Made by a program: the position numbers and the translations under genes
Source: Cannabis sativa
Lineage: Eukaryota; Streptophyta; Magnoliopsida; Rosales; Cannabaceae
Assembly: GCF_029168945.1 (NCBI RefSeq)
Contig: NC_083602.1
Coordinates: forward strand, 88,794,027 to 88,858,026
DNA length: 64,000 nt
Direction: 5' to 3'
The notes under the pieces: model-generated
What the model was told of the DNA's origin: nothing
What the model saw: the letters and a program-made list of their open reading frames with translations, nothing else
Databases searched by the model: none
In this document: positions 34,641 through 46,626 of the stretch, in pieces
Layout: every line of letters starts with the position of its first letter
How positions within the stretch are numbered: the stretch's first letter is position 1

Positions 34641-34866
34641 TGTGTGAAAAGTAGAAGAATGGAGTAGAGAGAAAACAGGGGAGAAAATGTAAAATGGCTC
34701 TGATTCAATATCAGAGAGCCCTGCTGCTATTTATATTGAATTCAATATTAAGATGAGTTAGTTACAGATGTAAGCCACAGCTGAGAACAGGAAACCAATA
34801 CAGTTACAGCAAAAAACTGACAGTGTAACTAACATAACAGACAACAGTAACTAACTTATCCTAATA
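34641..34866 (-). repeat. 5' LTR of copia element 1
   Basis: 226 bp, four mismatches by eye to the 3' LTR. It contains CTATTTATATTG-type TATA sequence. Confidence 0.93.
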
Positions 34867-34871
34867 AAAAT

Positions 34872-36990
34872 ATTTTGTATGAAATTAAATTTTAATTTTT
34901 TTTATTGTGTAATATATAGTTTTTAGTTTTTTTAAATATTTTATTTTTATTTTTATAATTTTATTTAATTTTAAAATAAATTTTGAAAATAATTTTAAAT
35001 AATAATATTAGTTGTACTAATATAAACGTGTCATGTGTACAATAGTGTACACATATAAACATCTCACGATGACAGATAACTGAATGATACCTTAATTAAA
35101 TTTGTTACCAGTTCAGTATTTTGGAGAGTTTTACTTTTAAAATTTGAACTTTGAAGATTAAATACAAGTGAAACGACAACTAAGAAAGTTTAGCGGCAAA
35201 AAATACTATAAACAAAAATGACCTCAAATCCATATATACACATAATTGCCACGTTTTTATATATGTTATTTTTATATTGCATATCTTTTTTAATGTTGTT
35301 TTTATAACAAGGTTATGACAAATTCAAAGGACGACTTTCACAAGAAGGTGAAGGGTTGTGATAAAACAAATATTGTTCAATTAATAATAAAATAATTTAC
35401 AATATAATTTATTTAATATATACAATATAAATAATATAATTAATTAAGTTCTAGAATATTTTCAGGAGTTTGCTTCTACTTGAAGGCAACAATTTCGTAT
35501 CTGGAAACCTTTCTTTTTTCTCTCTAAAAAACCCCTTTCTTTTTTTCGGAAATAATAATAATAATAATAATAATACATTAAAATGTAAAACTTATAAAGT
35601 GTAAGAAATTAATATTTTAAAAATAAATTAAAATATCTGTTAAAAACAACATTTTAATAAGCCTATGTAGCTTTTTTTTTTTAAAAAAAAAATAATATTA
35701 TTATTATTATTTTAAATGGATACACAGAGTACGTAATTCAAATGATAAAAATCATTTCATGATCATATTGTAGATGTAGATTAATTAAATAACATATCAT
35801 TAATTGTTTTGTAATAAGAAATTTAAGCATATGGTCATTCCTATCATATTTGAAACTAGCTAATATTGAACTTCAATAACTTAAATTTTTATTTTTATTT
35901 AATTGCTTTTCTAGCTACTATACAATTCATTGTATAACACTATATATATATAAAGTGGTACGTCACACAACTTAGTCGGTATTATTAATTATGAATTTTT
36001 TAATGGTTCAACACATATATAAATACAAGACATGTTATAATTAGTAATAATTCATGTTTCTAATTAATATTATTAAGAATGTACTATCTATAATTGTTTA
36101 ATGTTCATATATAATTTCACTCCACATCCATTGATTTTCTTATACTTCTCTACTAATTAAATGCTTCTTCTGATCATGACATAATTCATATAGTTCTACT
36201 ATATATAGGTTTATATATAAATATATGGAGAATTTTTTATAGGACAACTCCATTGGTAGGGTGTCTAAGAGCCTAAGAAGTTGACACTTTATTTAATGAA
36301 GTTTTGTTTTATTTGAGTGAGGAACACCAAATTATTAAACATCTTTATTTTTATATTATTTCTGATTTTTTTATATTTTTTTGTTTTGTTAGTTTATCTC
36401 TCTCGGTTCTTCCTTTGTCTCTCTAAAATTTTATGCACCTACTTCGTTTCACAAACCATTGACAAATTCAACCACCACCTCCTTCAATGAATTCAGTCTC
36501 TTATCAAATTCTTATTTTTTTTTTTCTCTGTAATCCAAAGATCCACAACAAATGAAGTGAATGTTTTTTTTTTTTTTTTTTTTTTTGTGATTCTAATATT
36601 AAAGGTTCATTGTGGGGAGAGGTTTAAGAATACAAAGAACACATGGATCTAGGTGTGAAATTTGAAAGAAAACCCAAAAGTATTATAAAATATGAGACTT
36701 CATGAGAGAAGAATATTTTTTTTTAACTTAAATAGTATTTTTTTTGACACATCATCGTGTAAACCACTTTTTGATTAAATAAATAAGTAAATAATATGTT
36801 ATACTCGACAACTATCCTCACAATATTACACGACGTGGCAATCGTTGATTGGAATAGAAATACCCTCATGGATCTTGTTAACGCGGTTTTCAGTCAACTG
36901 ATCTAAAAAGTTTATAAAAATAAAGAGGACCACGATGAATTAATGTGACTAATAAAATCGCAATAAATTAAATAGACACAATGAATTTAT
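34872..36990. other. AT-rich intergenic DNA with simple repeats
   Basis: No gene. Includes an (AAT)n run at about 35,550-35,574, a T23 run at about 36,564-36,586, and near 35,030-35,080 words (TCATGTGTACAATAGTGTAC) that also occur inside the MITE at 57.9-58.6 kb. This suggests a decayed relative. Confidence 0.4.
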
Positions 36991-37560
36991 AGTAGTTCAT
37001 TCCTATATCGCGATAGAAATGGGTTGCGTTTTACTTTTATTTTTATTGATTAGATCTGACACACCAAAGTTATGTTCTCAAAAGTGTATGGATAAAAATA
37101 TAGCAAAATATTTCTATGTGAAATCTTAATCGAGATTTATGAATATAACTCATACGAGACTTGATATTCATAAATCTGATCTAAATTTGTGGCTGTAAAT
37201 TTCTTGAGAACAATAAACCAATAAAGTGTAAAGAAAGATGTGTATCAATAGTGTTTTGAGGAATGGTGTCGACTGAGTATGGTGGACTCAATGGAAAAGA
37301 TGATGGAATAAGTGTGGTGTTCTTGGCTGCCGTCAAGTGAGTTTCAAGGAGAACATTTCGAAGAGAGAGTTCAAAAAATCAGAAGAAGAGTCTCCAAGAA
37401 TGTCCAAAAGTCTCTTTCTCATCCTTCTACTTGATCTATATATAAAGGTCCAAAAGTCCTTCTCTAGCTCATCCTTCTACTTGATATATATAGACTATAG
37501 GGTTTGTTAGTTTGTTAGTGATCCTCCACATGTCGGGGTATCTCACTAACAAATTTCGTA
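36991..37560 (-). repeat. LTR-like region with 47-bp tandem duplication around TATA words
   Basis: CATCCTTCTACTTGAT-(C/A)TATATATA and its preceding CCAAAAGTC occur twice, 47 bp apart (about 37,403 and 37,450), giving two TATA-like boxes. The surroundings read like a retroelement LTR or leader on the minus strand, but no boundaries were found. Confidence 0.35.
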
Positions 37561-38199
37561 TACCACTCTTTTTAATGAATATATAAAATATTACAAGAAA
37601 ATAAATATCTATAAAAATCTCATTGTTTCTAGGCCAATATCCCACAAATATTAAAAAATTAGTTATTTTCGGTTGAAATGCACCAATTTGAAATAGAGTG
37701 ATGGGATGTTCCCTCTCGGCTAAAAATGCATAAATATTGGTGATAAGTATTTAAAATATGTGTTTTGGAGTGTTAATGCTCGCATACAATGCCGCATGGG
37801 TTGTGGCAGTGTCCTCCAACAACCATCACTTAACCACATTACTAAATTTTCGAGTAAAATGTACCAGTCTTTCTTGTGAGTTAATTTTGGACCTAATAAC
37901 TTTAGAATTTAGCCATGACTATATGAGACACACTTTGATACGTCTTGAAATTATCTTTTCAATGCAAGTTGAACCAGATCATTTGGATAAAAATTGAGAG
38001 AGTTATGCTAATTTTACTGAAGGAAGTTTATGCTAACTTGTACTAATTACGAGCATTGACATGGTCAAATGACAGTGCTCGCCAGTGCATGTTCTCAGAT
38101 CTCTCGGGGTATGTTATGACTTATTTTTTGATGGTGAGTCATATTTTGGGGGTCTCGTGACCCAAAAATCTCATTTCGATATCTAAAATCCTATTGGGA
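37561..38199. repeat. Unclassified repeat preceding the hairpin array
   Basis: No gene. Composition matches the spacers of the array that follows, so it is probably one element, but its left end is not defined. Confidence 0.25.
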
Positions 38200-38819
38200 G
38201 GCCACTGCCACTAGTTGGAGTCGAACAGTGGCAGTGGTTGGGCATGGCTTCCCAGAAGCCATGAGTGGTGTTTCTAACTTGTATTTGATATATAGATGTT
38301 GAAAATGTAACTTGGCCAATGAAACCCTTTTCCTTATGCAAGGGTCGACCACTGCCACTCCATAATAGCAGTGCCCATCAAAATTGATGGACACTGCTAT
38401 TTCCTTATGACAGTGGTCGGCCAAGTGATTTTTATACCACTTGGTGGCTTCTTTAACTTGGTTTTGACATATTATTAGTGAAAATGCATTGTTGGCAAGA
38501 AATCTCACTTCCTATCTACATGGCCGACCACTGTCATCTCCTTCTGGCAGTGCCCATCAAAATTGAAGAGTACTGCCATTTTATTATGGCAGTGGTCGGC
38601 TAGGGTAAATTCTAGGTGGAAAATAGTTTTTCTCACTTGTTTTTAACTCCTTGGTGTTAAGGGAACCCATTTGAACAATTTTTCCTTCATGGTTTGTAAG
38701 GAGCGACTACTGTCATTCCCTTGTAGCAGTGCCAATAAAAATTGAAGAGCACTGCCATTCCTTGTGGCAGTGCCTATCAAAATTGATGGGCACTGCCATT
38801 TCCATATGGCAGTGGGCGC
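38200..38819. repeat. Array of four nested hairpins, spacing about 146-181 bp
   Basis: Unit cores at about 38,200-38,246, 38,346-38,422, 38,523-38,602 and 38,704-38,819. Each is self-complementary around GACCACTGCCA...TGGCAGTGGTC. Units 2-4 carry an inner inverted repeat GGCAGTGCCCATCAA / TTGATGGGCACTGCC (with changes). The first is a plain 11-bp stem CCACTGCCACT / AGTGGCAGTGG. The spacers are mutually similar only weakly. A T-run follows. Confidence 0.85.
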
Positions 38820-39231
38820 ATATGCTTTCTTTTTTTTTTTTTTTTTGTTGAGGATTTGATGCCATATTGATTTTATGCACAAACCTAAGTTATTTTTATA
38901 CCTAAATAAGTCAAGTCATTGTTGGCGAATTGAGGTTTCTAAGGTGAAAACGCTCGCGCGGGCCCATGAACTCTAGTTTGGGCACACTTAGGTGTGTGAG
39001 TTTCGTTACTAAATGGTTGATTGATGTTTTCGAGTTCTCTAAAAGTATCATGGGGCCCTCAAAAAAGATATTTTAATTCATTTGATATTTATAAACCTTG
39101 GTTAAAGTCGTATGATTGACTTTTTTTTATTTTTCAAAAATTGAGTATAGCAGATCTTTTTCTACATCCTATAGTATAAAATTCGTATATATATATACAG
39201 TATTATCTATATAAAATATTCTTTTAAGAAT
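38820..39231. other. Non-coding DNA between hairpin array and solo LTR2
   Basis: Includes the GC-rich words CGCTCGCGCGGGCCC near 38,950. Probably part of the same unclassified repeat. Confidence 0.3.
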
Positions 39232-40335
39232 ATAATTGTAACACCCTAACTAACATAGGCGTATTACGTGATTTTTAAACATACTGTGCAGCTCGTTGCT
39301 AATCAACGAGGTTTATGGAAAAACGTGATTAATTAAAATTTTGCTTTTTAATTAAACTTATAAAACAATATTACAAAAGACTCGGGATCCCGATTATAAA
39401 ATTATTTACAAAATGATTTAACTGTCTAACTGATACACAAAATAAAGGTCGTCTAACGACCAGTTACAAAAATCAGCCTTGCTGTCCCGAGAATCGTACG
39501 CTCCAGGCCTAACCGCCCCGACATGTACAATCTTCACAAGCTCGCTCACGGTCCATCAGCTTTAGCCTTGCCTTTACCTACACATAAACGTAAAACTGTG
39601 AGTCGACAGACTCAGTAAGAAAAGCATAATAATACTCATACATAATTCTAACTGCCGTGTCCAACACGATACTGAGTCCCGCTACTGCCGTGTCCAACAC
39701 GATACTGAGCCACTACTGCCATGTCCAACATGGTACTGAGTTTTGAACGTTCATAGGGACGGTACTATTGACACGTAACAACCTGATCGGTCGAACCGGT
39801 CATACTCCGCCGTCGGTCATACTCCACTGTACCGACGTGTTACTATATCCTCCCGATCGGTCGAACCGGCCACACTCCGGCCGTCGGTCATACTCCACTG
39901 TACCGACGGGATACGACAATAGTACGGAACCACCAACCAAGTGTCAGCCTGATCGGTCGAACCGGTCATACTCCGCCGTCGGTCATACTCCACTGTCGTA
40001 CCGACAGGGTTGGATGGTTCGAAGCCAACATACATAACTAATGTAATCTAATAGGCTTCATACATGCACGCTAAACATGTAATCTACATAAGCATACTGT
40101 TATACTAATCTTATCTGGATTCCGATTTCAGGTGTGCCGGTCAACCTGACTGGAACTTTAGCTGAGCGGCAGATTACAGGCTCCTAAACCATAAAAACCA
40201 CAACACTATAAGTGACACGCTAAATCACTTCCCGGGGACTTAAACTAGGAACTGAAAGTTTTCCTATCGATAAAAAGCATGGCAATACCCCTTAAAACAT
40301 AAAAACGAGGAAAAACACGGGTTCTGAAAATTCCC

Positions 40336-40430
40336 CAACCGTGATGGTTGCCCAACCGGAATTCGGTTCGGGAAATTCAGGACCCTCATCCGAATTCGGA
40401 TGCACAACCGAATTCGGTTCCTCGCAAAGA
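40336..40430. repeat. Cluster of palindromic words in LTR2
   Basis: AACCGTGATGGTT, AACCGGAATTCGGTT, ATCCGAATTCGGAT and AACCGAATTCGGTT, in the same position as the words of LTR1 but with shorter cores. Confidence 0.88.
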
Positions 40431-41575
40431 ACAATCAATTTTTCATATCTCAACCAATTCAACCCCAAATTGATTCAAACTTTCCAGACCTACTCCATAC
40501 ATCCCAAATAACATATCCAAGGCATTAAACCTACCCAGAAACCACAAATACAAAATTTGCCATTAAAGCTCAAGCTTTGAGTTCTAAACTCAAACTTGAG
40601 CAAATCCCACAAACATGCAATCAAACTAGCTAGAATCTACTTAAACAAGCATAATTAAGCCTCTGCAAATAATAGAAAACCACTACCACAAACACAACAA
40701 CCAATTTCTTCATTTTCTTCAAAATCACATTTTTAAGCTTAAAATTCCAAACTTTGAACAACACAACTAGTGTAATACCCGGAATTAAGAAATGGATTAG
40801 CAAAACCCTAACTAGATAATTATGTATAATGGAGGAATTATATTATTATATAGTTCAATATATGTGATTTATATGAATTTTAATATATTATAGACCCCGT
40901 TGGTGAGCCAGGGGCATTTTGGTAATTATGACCCGAGAAGGGTAAAATGATGAAATTAATTTAATTACGTGCTTAATAGAACTATATTATTATATAGTAT
41001 GCCTGTATTGTCTTTTCAGGTGTGTTCTGACAGGTTAGCGCGGTATAGTCACAACCGGGAATTTTGGGCTGAACCGGGTTCGGGCCCGAAATGTAAATTG
41101 AATTGATTATTTGGCATTTTATTTGATAAATGATAATCTGAAATTTATTTGAAATTAATTGAGTATTGAATGACTATTTTACCCTTGTGAGGGTGTATGT
41201 GGGTATTTAAGCCCTAAGGGCATTTTGGTCATTTGACCCCTAATTACTATGTTTGGAAAATGTGATTTTTGAGGGAAATAGATTGATAATTTTCTGGTGG
41301 CTTCACCCTCTCAACCAAACCCTCTCTCCCTCTCTAACCCTTTCTTGAACTTCAAGTGAAATTGTTGAGATATTGAGTGAATTACTTGGCTTTGAAGCTT
41401 GAAATTGGAAGGATTTTAAGCTTGGAATTGAGGATTACCGGCACCTGGTCAGGAGCACCCGGGGATTCGGAATCTCTGCCTTTACGGGACAGCAGGTAAG
41501 ACAGTAGTTGTACGTAGAGATATGCACGGTGGTGCTTATATTGAATATTATATTGGTGATAATTAGAAACCGAGA

Positions 41576-41925
41576 TTAGGGTTATTACCCTAAAGTGAGC
41601 GGTTTAATGGCCTAGGGTTATTACCCTAGTAATTATTAATGTGTAAATGATATGCCATGCTAAATATATTGTAATAAAGAATTATGCGCACAAGGCATAA
41701 TTAAGTTTGACTCGGTAAATTAGTACCTTGAGTTTGATAGTAATGCAGTCTAGGGTTATTACCCTAGAATTTATGTGAAGATAAGAAAGTCATGATGTAC
41801 AATAATATTGCTAATTAAGTGAAAGCATGAATTAGGGTTATTAATCTCTATAAGTGATATTTTGAGCATGCAATGATATGTTATATGATAGACTATTTGG
41901 TATGTAATTTAGGGTTATTACCCTA
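41576..41925. repeat. Dispersed AGGGTTATTACCCT palindromes in LTR4
   Basis: The 14-bp palindrome occurs four times (near 41,578, 41,613, 41,753 and 41,910), with a decayed copy near 41,833. All lie in the candidate LTR intron. Confidence 0.85.
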
Positions 41926-42149
41926 AGATTCTATATGTGTTTGGATATCTATTGAATACATGCATATATTTCAAGAGTTATATGCATAAGACATAACTTG
42001 GTTAGACCTAGTATATTACTAGGATAAACCACTGAAAGAACGTAATGTATGGATTACGTAAATATATATGAATAGGGTTATGCGAGCAAGGCATAACCAG
42101 GTTAAACTCGGTAATTATAATCGAGATAAACCTTACTAAGGCCTTATTG

Positions 42150-42292
42150 TAAATAGACGTGTGAGAGCAACACGTGGGTCTACGCCACATAGACATAAAT
42201 AGACGTGTGAGCGCAACACGTAGGTCTACGCCACGTAGACATAAATAGGCATGTGAGCGTAACATGCAGGTCTGTGTCACACAGACAAATTT
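42150..42292 (+). repeat. Three tandem units of about 47 bp in LTR4
   Basis: Units read AATAGACGTGTGAGCGCAAC-ACG followed by TCTACGCCACGTAGACATA. Each can fold (CGTGTGAGCGCAACACG; TCTACGCCACGTAGA). Confidence 0.88.
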
Positions 42293-43510
42293 GAATAGCA
42301 TTGTTGTTTATATTGTATGATGAGCATATTATTGATATGTTTTATACTGTCTTGCTGGGCTTGGCTCACGGGTGCTCTACTGTGCAGGAAAGGGTAAGTC
42401 AGTGGCTGATCAACCATGAGTTTGAGGAGCAAGATGAAGAATGTACATGTTCAAGCCATATCAGACCAAGCGGGTTAAGGGTCTATCAGTGATGAACTTT
42501 TGAATTCTATTTTGCCGTTTAGGTCGGCTAGAAATAAATGACTTGTAATAGCGTTTGTAAATATTTTTGGGATCCCAACTATTTTAAAAGTTTTAAATAT
42601 ATTACAAGTTTATTTTCTTTCTATTTAATATAAAAGTTTTAATTCTGCGCTATTTTGATTAGTAATCATGTTTAGGGGATTAGGGTTTCATAAGTATTTT
42701 GGGTAGCGTGCCTAATTATTTAGGGCGTTACAACTAGCATGCATTAAAACCTAGATAATCCATTCATTTTAAACCTAATTAAGCTTCTGTAAACAACAAT
42801 TGAACACAACAACAACATACTCAAATAATCATGCATTTACTCAACTTTCTCATCAAAATCTCAAGAAAACAAGGTAGAGAAATCACATAAGGAAATACCT
42901 CAACAAAAGATTACTAGAGCTTGCAAACCAAGCTTGAATCACCACAGAAAATCCAGCTCTTGAACCCCAAGCTTTCAGCCGAAAAAGAGAGAGAGAAAAG
43001 AGAGAAAAAGCTTTTCCAATTTTCTAATTTTTTAAACTTAGAGATTTTTTTGATAAAATGAATTAAACCCACATAACATATCACCTCATTTCAGCCAACA
43101 TTAATAAAATAAACAACATTTATTTTCCAAATAATAAAGTCACAAAAAGACAAAAATTCATTGGGGCAAAAAGACCATTTTGCCCCTCCACACTAAAATC
43201 CCATAAAAATCACTAAAGGGGTATTTTTGGGAAATTTTAAATTCCCGGCCATTCCCGACATTCCCAATGTCTAAAACCCGTCCCAAACTAATAACATGCT
43301 AAGTTGTGATTTTTACTGAGCCAAACGCCGAGTTCCAAAATACCGGGCACTGGAAATGCAAAATATGAAGACTACTGAATAACATAATCATGCATTTCTG
43401 AATTCCATAAATAACAGTATAATAAATTATTTAAATAGCTATAAATAATTTCATAAATATTCATGATTAACTGCTAATTTCCAAATTAACTAAGCGGGCT
43501 TTACAATAAT

Positions 43511-44118
43511 AGTAATAATAATAATAATAAATAAAAAGTCTCTCCTACAGTGTCCACTTTGAGGTGATGCAATCAATATTATTGAGAGGGATACATATAA
43601 TATCATATAAAAAAGAAATATTAGCCACTTATGAAATTAATAATAAAACCCTATATACTCTTATTCTACTTGGAGGCTGTTTAAAAATTAAGTTATTATT
43701 AGCTTCAATCAGAAGCAAACTAAATATAACTTTCTCTTGAATTTGTTTTTTTTAATATTTAATTGCATGATTTATCAAATCAAATGACATATGTAAGCAT
43801 ATTATATTAAATTAAAATTATATGGAAAAGTAGACTGATTATTATTTATTATTCAAGTATATATATGTCTCCTATTAAGAGTACATATTAATTACTATAA
43901 ACAAAAAATATAGTGTAATCAAATCAAAACAAATCATCATACCCGATTTATTATTTAATATTCGGAAAGATTTTCTTTTGCTTTTTTTTTTTTTTTTGTC
44001 TGAAATTATATTAAGTTTTATTTATTATTGGAGGCAATTACTTGATAATATAATTATTATATATCACAATAATATAATAATTATTTAAGTTTTATTTATT
44101 TATTATTATTATATAAGA
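43511..44118. other. AT-rich intergenic DNA
   Basis: No gene; (ATA)n just after the LTR and generic AT-rich sequence. Confidence 0.4.
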
Positions 44119-44126
44119 CTCACCGA

Positions 44127-44664
44127 TAGGGATGCACACGGGGCGGAGAATTGGCGGGGAGTGCTCCTCCCGTCCCCATCCCCGTTAAAGATTTTAATCC
44201 CCATCCCCGCTTATTCCCCATCGGGGATGGGACGGGGAATCCCCTAATGGGGGCGGGGACGGGGCGGGGAGTCCCCAAATAAAAAAATATAATTTATAAT
44301 AAAATTTTTAATATACAAAAATATTAAAATATATAAGAATTAAAATATTACACATTAATTATTATTCAATAAACTAATTATTATTCAAAACACAACATAT
44401 AATTCATAAAAAAGATATTAATACACTAAAAAAAATACAAACATAAATTATAAATTATAAAATATTACTAGAAATATAAGATAAAATACTAAACGGGTCT
44501 CCGTCGGGGCGGGGAGTGTGATCCCCGTCCCCGCCCCGTTTAATATTCAGGGACAAAAAGTATTCCCCGTCCCCGCTCCGTTCCCCATTTAGACGGAAAA
44601 TCCCCACTCCATTAGAGGCGGGTCCCCGCGGGGGCCATCTCCGTGGGGGAAAGATGCATTCCTA
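44127..44664. mobile_element. hAT-type non-autonomous element, 538 bp
   Basis: Ends TAGGGATGCAC and GATGCATTCCTA (imperfect inverted repeats), flanked by a perfect 8-bp duplication CTCACCGA at 44,119-44,126 and 44,665-44,672. The arms are G/C-rich (GGGGCGGGGA and CCCCGTCCCCG words) around an AT-rich centre, giving a large potential stem. Confidence 0.88.
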
Positions 44665-44672
44665 CTCACCGA

Positions 44673-46460
44673 TATATGTACTATAACAATAATATAATTA
44701 TTAAGACATATGAGATCATCAGAGTGATCTCATTCGTATAATAATTTGGTGTTGTATCTTCTATTTAATTTAATTTATTGTGTGATCTATGATGAATTAA
44801 TTTATATATAGAAAATATTTTTTAATAGTTACATTAAATATTAATTATGATTGTTAAATATTAAATAATAACTAAATTACTTATAATTTAATTTTATTTA
44901 TTTTCTCATAAATGAAAAAATAAAAAAATATTTATAAATGTTAGTTGTAAATTTTTTTATTAAATATTTTAATTTAAAAAATTAATTTATTTTAACTATA
45001 TAATTAATTATAAATAATTTAAATATAAAAATAGAATTTTTATTTGTTAGTACTTTATTATAGCATGTCATTACAAAAAATATAACCATCCTAATTACAA
45101 TTTTAATGTATAAATTAATAATATTAATTTGGAGCTATATACAAATTAATAATTTTAATAAATATTAAATGTGCTATATGTATTGGTATAGGTAGGTCCT
45201 CTTGCAATAAAATATATATTGTACTCTCAATGTCACTAATGTGTGTACAATATATTATTTGTGTGTAAACATGTTGGTTCTCTCTCTTCATTTTCAAACT
45301 CACGAGTTTTGAATTTATATATACATATTTATATTGATAATGATATTGAAGGAACACTAAAATTTCTATGTATTTTTTTTTGTCTACATATATAGCATAC
45401 AACCATTATTATAAAATATTATGTTATTTGTATGTATATAAATACAATTAGGATGAAGGTAGAAATAAAATATAGGTGAGGTAATTTATCTATTTTTATA
45501 GTAAAATGTTAATTTATTATATTGCTATTGGTAAAATTTATTGAATCGCACTTATTGTATTTTTGAGTGATGTATATGTTTTTGACACCCATAAAAAATA
45601 TTACTATTAGAAATGCTCTTACTATTAGATTATTTTAAAACAAAAAGTATAAAAGTGATGTGAAAGAAAAATAAAATAAAATATTATATTTTTAAGTAAT
45701 ATAAATTTAACACCAATAAAAAAATATCCCTATTGAAAATACTCTAATTGTGGTGTTAGTACAATAATATTTAATAACAATACTTATTTTAATATTATGT
45801 AGACTTAAACATTTAAAAAATTATAGTATATGAAGTTTTTAACTTGTAATCTCTTTAAATTTTAAGAATACTTTACTAGTGTCACTACACCAAAATTTTT
45901 ATTTAGATATTAACCCCAATTAATTTTGAACCAAGCTAAATTCTAGTGTAGTGGAGGATCGGATGAGTACAAATAATTTTATTGTTAAGAAATGCAATAA
46001 TTAATTAACAATATCACTATGAGTCTTTTTTTTATGTAGTTGGTTTTTTAGAAATTAATGCATCATGAAATTAAAGAGATGAGTATAGAGTGTCACTAAG
46101 TCAACACGCGGCTAATTTTGAGATGTTCCTTTCAAATTTAACACACATATAATATATATCATAAATCATGATATAATCAATGGAATCTTAATTTGATAAG
46201 CTGGATAAAAAAAAAATTAAGAACAGCCATGGGTCTCTTTTTTTTTTGCTATTTTTTGGAATTGTGGTTTTATTGTCAGAGAAAAATAAACAATACCGAA
46301 AACTGCGAGTCTTCAAGCTATACAAGAACAACCACGAGTAGAATTGCGAGTATTCATTTAGGAGTAATTAATTGTAAAATACATAACAGAATTATAGTAG
46401 TTCAACCAGAACTTGTCCTGCTTTGTATACTTTAAGAAGATAGATTGTGTTGAGAAAACT
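44673..46460. other. AT-rich intergenic DNA
   Basis: No gene supported; the longest frames (92 and 80 codons) are low-complexity chance frames. Contains the mini inverted repeat listed at 45,883. Confidence 0.4.
45883..45953. mobile_element. 71-bp CACTA-like mini inverted repeat
   Basis: CACTACACCAAAATTT at the left and AAATTCTAGTGTAGTG at the right. The CACTA ends suggest a deletion derivative of a CACTA (En/Spm) element. No target duplication was seen. Confidence 0.4.
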
Positions 46461-46469
46461 GCTACCGAA

Positions 46470-46626
46470 AATAAAATAACCCAATCGTCGTACACTGTAT
46501 CGCAGCGACTAGGTCGCTCTCTTTAAGACGTTCGCATCACTGATCAGGAATGTGCAAGCAGTCAAAAATTGCCGGTCGTCCCCAGAATAAAATAACCCAA
46601 TCGTCGTACACTGTATCGCAGGGACT
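46470..46626 (+). repeat. 41-bp direct repeat, offset 116 bp
   Basis: AATAAAATAACCCAATCGTC...GCAGCGACT at 46,470-46,510 recurs at 46,586-46,626 with one mismatch. The intervening GC-richer sequence (GGTCGCTCTCTTTAAGACG) is not recognised. It lies in a stretch (46.3-47.6 kb) that looks retroelement-derived on the minus strand (TATA-like and leader near 47,110-47,150). Confidence 0.7.

Larger units (their letters stand above)
30114..34866 (-). mobile_element. Complete Ty1/copia element 1 (Ale/Retrofit-like), 4753 bp
   Basis: Two 226-bp LTRs (30,114-30,339 and 34,641-34,866), target duplication AAAAT (30,109-30,113 and 34,867-34,871), initiator-Met-tRNA primer-binding site and a G-rich polypurine tract. 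The order gag-PR-IN-RT-RH on the minus strand is copia. The LTRs differ at four positions by eye, so it is a recent insertion. Two frameshifts in pol make this copy defective. The RNase H and RT style (ARSSTKSEYRALA, TRSKMGIFKPK) resembles the Ale/Retrofit lineage. Confidence 0.95.
40771..42732 (+). mobile_element. Nested solo LTR4, 1962 bp, inside solo LTR2
   Basis: Starts TGTAATACCC, ends GGGCGTTACA, flanked by ACTAG at 40,766-40,770 and 42,733-42,737. A different family from LTR1/LTR2 but similar in layout: CT-rich leader near 41,320, CAG/GTAAGA at 41,495/41,496, hairpin-bearing repeats, then GGCTCACGGGTGCTCTACTG and TGCAG at 42,387 before GAAAGGGTAAG. No coding region. Confidence 0.88.
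39237..43505 (-). mobile_element. Solo LTR2 of the gypsy-like family, 4269 bp including a nested LTR
   Basis: In plus orientation it starts TGTAACACCC and ends GGGCTTTACA, flanked by ATAAT at 39,232-39,236 and 43,506-43,510. It is the reverse-oriented relative of solo LTR1: same ends, GTATTACGTG block, GGTCGAACCGGTCATACTCC repeats, three CCGTGTCCAACACG hairpin units, palindromic words at 40,336-40,430 and the distal AAAATACCGGGCAC block. Removing the nested insertion leaves about 2.3 kb. The splice-donor-like site is mutated here (CCAG/ATAAG instead of CCAG/GTAAG). Confidence 0.88.
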
